Program-made: the position numbers and the translations under genes
In this document: positions 5,777 through 8,625 of the stretch, piece by piece
Layout of the letters: each line of letters starts with the position of its first letter
How positions within the stretch are numbered: position 1 is the first letter of the stretch
Notes under the pieces: generated by a model
Database searches by the model: none
What the model saw: only the letters and a program-made list of their open reading frames with translations
Told to the model about the DNA's origin: nothing
Origin: Candidatus Omnitrophota bacterium
GTDB lineage: Bacteria > Omnitrophota > Gorgyraeia > Gygaellales > Profunditerraquicolaceae
Reading direction: 5' to 3'
Assembly (NCBI GenBank): GCA_028706895.1
Contig: JAQTVG010000032.1
Coordinates: forward strand, 1 to 8,625
DNA length: 8,625 nucleotides

Positions 5777-6187
5777 TTATTTGGCCTTTGGGGCTTCTGT
5801 ATTGCGCATAATACTCTGCTGCTGTTGAAGCGCATTTTTTCTGGCTTTCTCAACCCTGACAAGAGCCATAACGCCCATGGCTATAAAAAAACTCATTACG
5901 ATTATATAAGTGACAATAAAACCGAACCATCCGGATTTTTCCGGAGGAACTTTATTTTTTGCTGCGCGCCAGAAAAATATTCCCGCTATAAAAAGAAAAG
6001 GGTTGTAGAAACAATTGCTTAAAGCCCCTAACCCAAGCGATATAAGGACCCGAAGCAAAAAATTAAGCTTCTCACCCGCAAAGAATGTTTTGCTTAAAAG
6101 AAGATACAATGCTAACACTATTATTCCGCAAAACCAAAGCCACAAGGAAATTTTCCCTGCTTTATTATAAACTTTTACTTTATCCAT
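5777..6187 (-). CDS. Small three-helix membrane protein, function unknown
   Basis: A 136-residue protein that I do not recognise. AAGGAGG (6198-6192) lies 4 nt before the ATG at 6187. An in-frame TTG at 6190 would start only 1 nt from GGAGG and is less likely. Hydrophobic segments lie at about 13-33, 42-75 (possibly two short helices around SNCFYNP) and 88-110. They are followed by a basic, Gln-rich cytosol-like tail (RVEKARKNALQQQQ). The aromatic and Gly-rich pattern with YNPFLFIAGIFFWR resembles short, uncharacterised membrane proteins. It sits between yjbQ (13-nt gap) and mutM (5-nt gap), clearly within the same transcription unit. No signal peptidase site or catalytic motif is visible. 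Confidence 0.75.
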   Translation of the reverse strand: MDKVKVYNKAGKISLWLWFCGIIVLALYLLLSKTFFAGEKLNFLLRVLISLGLGALSNCFYNPFLFIAGIFFWRAAKNKVPPEKSGWFGFIVTYIIVMSFFIAMGVMALVRVEKARKNALQQQQSIMRNTEAPKAK

Positions 6188-6200
6188 CAAGCCTCCTTGA

Positions 6201-6596
6201 TTATTGACCTAACAATTGAACCCAGACTTCACGGCTGCGCGGGCCGTCACTCTCGCAGAAGAATATACCCTGCCAAACACCGAGCATAAGCTCTGCGCCT
6301 TCTACAATAATGTTCAGCGACGAACCAAAAAGCGAAGATTTTATGTGGCTGTCGGAGTTGCCTTCGGCGTGCGCATATCCTGCGTTTTCCGGAATAAGCT
6401 TATTTAACGCGCCGATCATATCACGCCTTACATCCGGATCGGCGTTCTCATTAATGGTCAGGCCGGCCGTGGTATGCGGGCAAAAAAGCAAACACGCCCC
6501 GTTTTTGACTTTACTTTTTGACACCGCTTCTTTGATTTTACCGGTGATGTCAATCAATTCAATGCGGCTATTTGTTTTTACGCTTATCTTTTCCAT
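6201..6596 (-). CDS. YjbQ family protein (UPF0047, secondary thiamine-phosphate synthase type)
   Basis: A 131-residue protein with the full YjbQ signature: CPHTTAGLTINENADPDVRRDM (39-60), AHAEGNSDSHIKSSLFG (75-91) and LGVWQGIFFCESDGPRSREVWV (105-126). His41, Glu50, Asp53, His76, Asn80 and His84 are the conserved polar set, likely around a metal or phosphate site. The family forms small beta-rich trimers. E. coli YjbQ has weak thiamine-phosphate synthase activity, but the true role is unsettled. The ATG at 6596 lies inside carB2, giving a 29-nt overlap, and no strong ribosome site is seen there, so reinitiation is likely. The start fits the family, whose N-terminus is a short strand before the R-x-E-x-x-D-I-T motif (RIELIDIT here). 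Confidence 0.93.
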   Translation of the reverse strand: MEKISVKTNSRIELIDITGKIKEAVSKSKVKNGACLLFCPHTTAGLTINENADPDVRRDMIGALNKLIPENAGYAHAEGNSDSHIKSSLFGSSLNIIVEGAELMLGVWQGIFFCESDGPRSREVWVQLLGQ

Positions 6597-8172
6597 GTTT
6601 TTTCGGGTTTTTGGTTGTGGATTTTTTATGATAATCCTGTATTGGTTTTACGGAAAATATTTTCTTTTTTAACGCCTCAATGCCATTAACAGTTGCCTGG
6701 GCCCCTGATATGGTCGTTGTATAAGGTATGTTATAGGAAATGACTTGCGAACGGATTTTGATTTCATCCTGCCGCGGGATTCTCCCCGAGGGAGTATTAA
6801 TCACCATTTGAATCCTGCCGTCCTTCATCAGGTCTAAAATATTAGGCCGGCCTTCGCCAATCTTGGGCAGCACCGAAACCTCAATGCCATTCTTTTTTAA
6901 AACAGCGGCTGTACCGCTTGTTGCACAAATCTGAAACCCCAGATTGTGTAATTTTTTGGCTATAGGTATTATCTCTTTTTTATCTTTGTCCCTGACAGAA
7001 ATAAAGATATTGCCTTTATGCGGGAGGTTTTGGCCTGCGGCAATCTGGCTTTTGATATAGGCCAGGCCAAAATCCTGGTCAATGCCCATTACTTCTCCGG
7101 TAGATTTCATCTCCGGACCCAGGATAATATCCACTCCGGGGAAACGGTTAAAAGGAAATACCGATTCTTTTACTGCGACGTGCTTGGGAATAATTTCTTT
7201 AGTAAAACCTGTCTCTTTTAGTTTTACGCCAAGCATAACTTTAGTTGCTAATTTAGCCAAAGGGACACCTATGGCCTTGGATACGAAAGGAACTGTCCTT
7301 GAGGCGCGCGGATTGACCTCTAACACATATACCTTGCCGTCCTTAACCGCGTATTGCACGTTCATCAGGCCCACCACATGCAGCTCTTTGGCCATCTTGT
7401 AAGTCGCCTCTCTGATTTTATTTAAGATTTTTTGCGGCAAACTAAAAGGCGGCAATACCATAGCCGAGTCTCCGGAATGTATCCCTGCTTCCTCAATGTG
7501 CTCCATAATCCCACCGATAACAAAATCCTGGCCATCGCCTATAAGATCCACATCTACTTCAAAAGCGTTCTCCAGGAATTTATCAATGAGCACGGGATGC
7601 TCTCCTGACACTTCTGCCGCCTCTTTAATAAAACGCTCGAGGGTACTCTCTTCGTAAACAATCTCCATTGCCCGTCCGCCAAGAACATAAGAAGGCCTGA
7701 CTAAAACGGGATAGCCTATCTTTTGCGCAACCTTTTTTGCCTCCTGAAAGTTAAAGGCAGTGCCGTTATCCGGCTGCATTAAATCTAATTTATGCAACAT
7801 CTGTTTAAAACGCTTTCTGTCTTCAGCGATATCAATATTATCTGCCGACGTCCCCAGGAGGCGCACCCCTGCTTTTAGCAAGGGCACTGCCAGGTTAAGT
7901 GGTGTCTGGCCTCCAAATTGCACAATTACTCCCGCGGGTTTCTCCACTTCAATAATATTCAATATATCCTCAAGGGTTAAGGGTTCAAAATAGAGCCTGT
8001 CCGAGGTATCATAATCCGTAGAGACTGTTTCGGGATTACAATTTACCATGATGCTGTCAATGCCCTCTTCGCGCAGGGCAAAAGCCGCATGGCAGCAACA
8101 ATAATCAAATTCAATACCCTGGCCGATCCTATTCGGACCGCCCCCAAGAATAATTACTTTTTTCTTAATCAT
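6568..8172 (-). CDS. carB: Carbamoyl-phosphate synthase large subunit, C-terminal half (split carB)
   Basis: A 534-residue protein that matches only the second half of a usual roughly 1070-residue CarB. It opens at the start of the carbamoyl-phosphate synthetase domain, KVIILGGGPNRIGQGIEFDY (5-24), and then NCNPETVSTDYDTSDRLYFEP (44-64). The ATP-grasp fold includes RPSYVLGGRAMEIVY (159-173), EHIEEAGIHSGDSA (224-237) and EVNPRASRTVPFVSKA (285-300). A C-terminal MGS-like allosteric domain runs from about 386 to 510 (ATSGTA, NTPSGR). In whole CarB this half phosphorylates carbamate to carbamoyl phosphate, feeding pyrimidine and arginine synthesis. The N-terminal half, which handles bicarbonate and ammonia, is absent from the window. 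The preceding gene is unrelated and overlaps by ATGA, so this is a true split gene rather than a truncation. The last about 17 residues are Lys-rich and run into yjbQ. Confidence 0.95.
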   Translation of the reverse strand: MIKKKVIILGGGPNRIGQGIEFDYCCCHAAFALREEGIDSIMVNCNPETVSTDYDTSDRLYFEPLTLEDILNIIEVEKPAGVIVQFGGQTPLNLAVPLLKAGVRLLGTSADNIDIAEDRKRFKQMLHKLDLMQPDNGTAFNFQEAKKVAQKIGYPVLVRPSYVLGGRAMEIVYEESTLERFIKEAAEVSGEHPVLIDKFLENAFEVDVDLIGDGQDFVIGGIMEHIEEAGIHSGDSAMVLPPFSLPQKILNKIREATYKMAKELHVVGLMNVQYAVKDGKVYVLEVNPRASRTVPFVSKAIGVPLAKLATKVMLGVKLKETGFTKEIIPKHVAVKESVFPFNRFPGVDIILGPEMKSTGEVMGIDQDFGLAYIKSQIAAGQNLPHKGNIFISVRDKDKKEIIPIAKKLHNLGFQICATSGTAAVLKKNGIEVSVLPKIGEGRPNILDLMKDGRIQMVINTPSGRIPRQDEIKIRSQVISYNIPYTTTISGAQATVNGIEALKKKIFSVKPIQDYHKKSTTKNPKKHGKDKRKNK

Positions 8173-8621
8173 GATAGTATATCTTTGGCTTTCTTAACTG
8201 CCTCATCAACTGTCCTGGTTTTAATCACGCCCTTTATATCCCAAGAGTTAAGGCTGATTACCGGTATGCCGAACTGCAAACAATAAGCTATTTCAGATAA
8301 TGTGCCCATTTGCCCGGGCAGCGCAATAACCACATCCGCGGATTTGACTACCAAAACATTTCTTGCTAATCCCATGCCTGTAGGAATAACAATATCCATA
8401 AAAGGATTGGCATCGTCTTTATCATAACCCGGTATAATGCCCATAGTTAGGCCTCCTTCTGCCTTAAAACCCTGGCAAACCGCCTTCATTGTTCCACTTA
8501 GGCCTCCACAAGCAAGAATATCCACCACTTTTGCCAGTTTTTTGCCTAAATCATGGGCTATTTGCTCCACTTCCTTCGTACAACTATGCCCGCCAATAAC
8601 GCTTACTATCTTTTTTCTCAT
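8169..8621 (-). CDS. TIGR00725 / LOG-like (SLOG) nucleotide-binding protein
   Basis: A 150-residue Rossmann-like protein starting KKIVSVIGG. ACGGLSGTMKAVCQGFKAEGG (37-57), GMGLARN (82-88) and ALPGQMGTLSEIAY (100-113) mark the SLOG superfamily, closest to the TIGR00725 group. In related lysine-decarboxylase-like (LOG) enzymes the GG-x-x-GTM and PG-G-GT-x-E motifs bind a nucleotide phosphate and carry the catalytic Glu. The function of TIGR00725 proteins is not established. The length agrees with the family. The ATG lies 4 nt from the window edge, so its ribosome site and upstream neighbour are not visible. The TGA overlaps the carB2 ATG as ATGA, tying translation of carB2 to this gene. Confidence 0.88.
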   Translation of the reverse strand: MRKKIVSVIGGHSCTKEVEQIAHDLGKKLAKVVDILACGGLSGTMKAVCQGFKAEGGLTMGIIPGYDKDDANPFMDIVIPTGMGLARNVLVVKSADVVIALPGQMGTLSEIAYCLQFGIPVISLNSWDIKGVIKTRTVDEAVKKAKDILS

Positions 8622-8625
8622 TTTT

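Noticed and set aside
6188..6190. TTG at 6190 as the start of the small membrane protein.
   Set aside because: It is only 1 nt from GGAGG; the adjacent ATG at 6187 has better spacing.

Overview
The window carries ordinary bacterial housekeeping genes, all on the minus strand, so transcription runs from the right edge (8625) to the left edge (1). Gene packing is tight: three ATGA start/stop overlaps, several gaps of 3-7 nt and one 29-nt overlap. Codon use is standard (code 11) and looks uniform. A split carB, a stand-alone MetRS-beta tRNA-binding protein, a PyrD1B/PyrK pair and a TIGR04073-type 'exosortase system-associated' secreted protein together suggest an uncultivated Gram-negative lineage such as Omnitrophota (OP3) or another PVC-related phylum. 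That placement is inference from gene content, not from a marker gene.

Right to centre (8625 to 1904) is one long directional cluster: a TIGR00725/LOG-like nucleotide-binding protein, the C-terminal half of carbamoyl-phosphate synthase large subunit (carB2), YjbQ, a small three-helix membrane protein, mutM, an isoprenylcysteine methyltransferase-like membrane enzyme, then pyrK, pyrD and pyrF. Four of these genes belong to de novo UMP synthesis: carB2 (carbamoyl phosphate), pyrD+pyrK (NAD-linked dihydroorotate oxidation) and pyrF (OMP to UMP). No promoter for this cluster is visible, so it probably starts beyond the right edge.

The centre (1397 to 1903) is RNA-rich. A near-consensus sigma70-type promoter starts right after the pyrF stop and drives tRNA-Val(TAC) and tRNA-Asp(GTC). 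Next come a second strong promoter, a c-di-GMP-I (GEMM-I) riboswitch aptamer and an intrinsic terminator, and then the TIGR04073 secreted-protein gene. A 13-nt strand of the aptamer core is complementary to the terminator's 5' arm, which predicts a transcriptional OFF switch responding to cyclic di-GMP. This is the most interesting system in the window.

Left (1 to 931): a third promoter drives a stand-alone tRNA-binding protein (MetRS beta / Trbp111 type), translationally coupled to a YkgJ-type cysteine-cluster protein that runs off the left edge. This promoter lies inside a 70-nt imperfect palindrome that is followed by a T-tract. It could end read-through from the TIGR04073 gene while sparing RNAs that start at the promoter itself.
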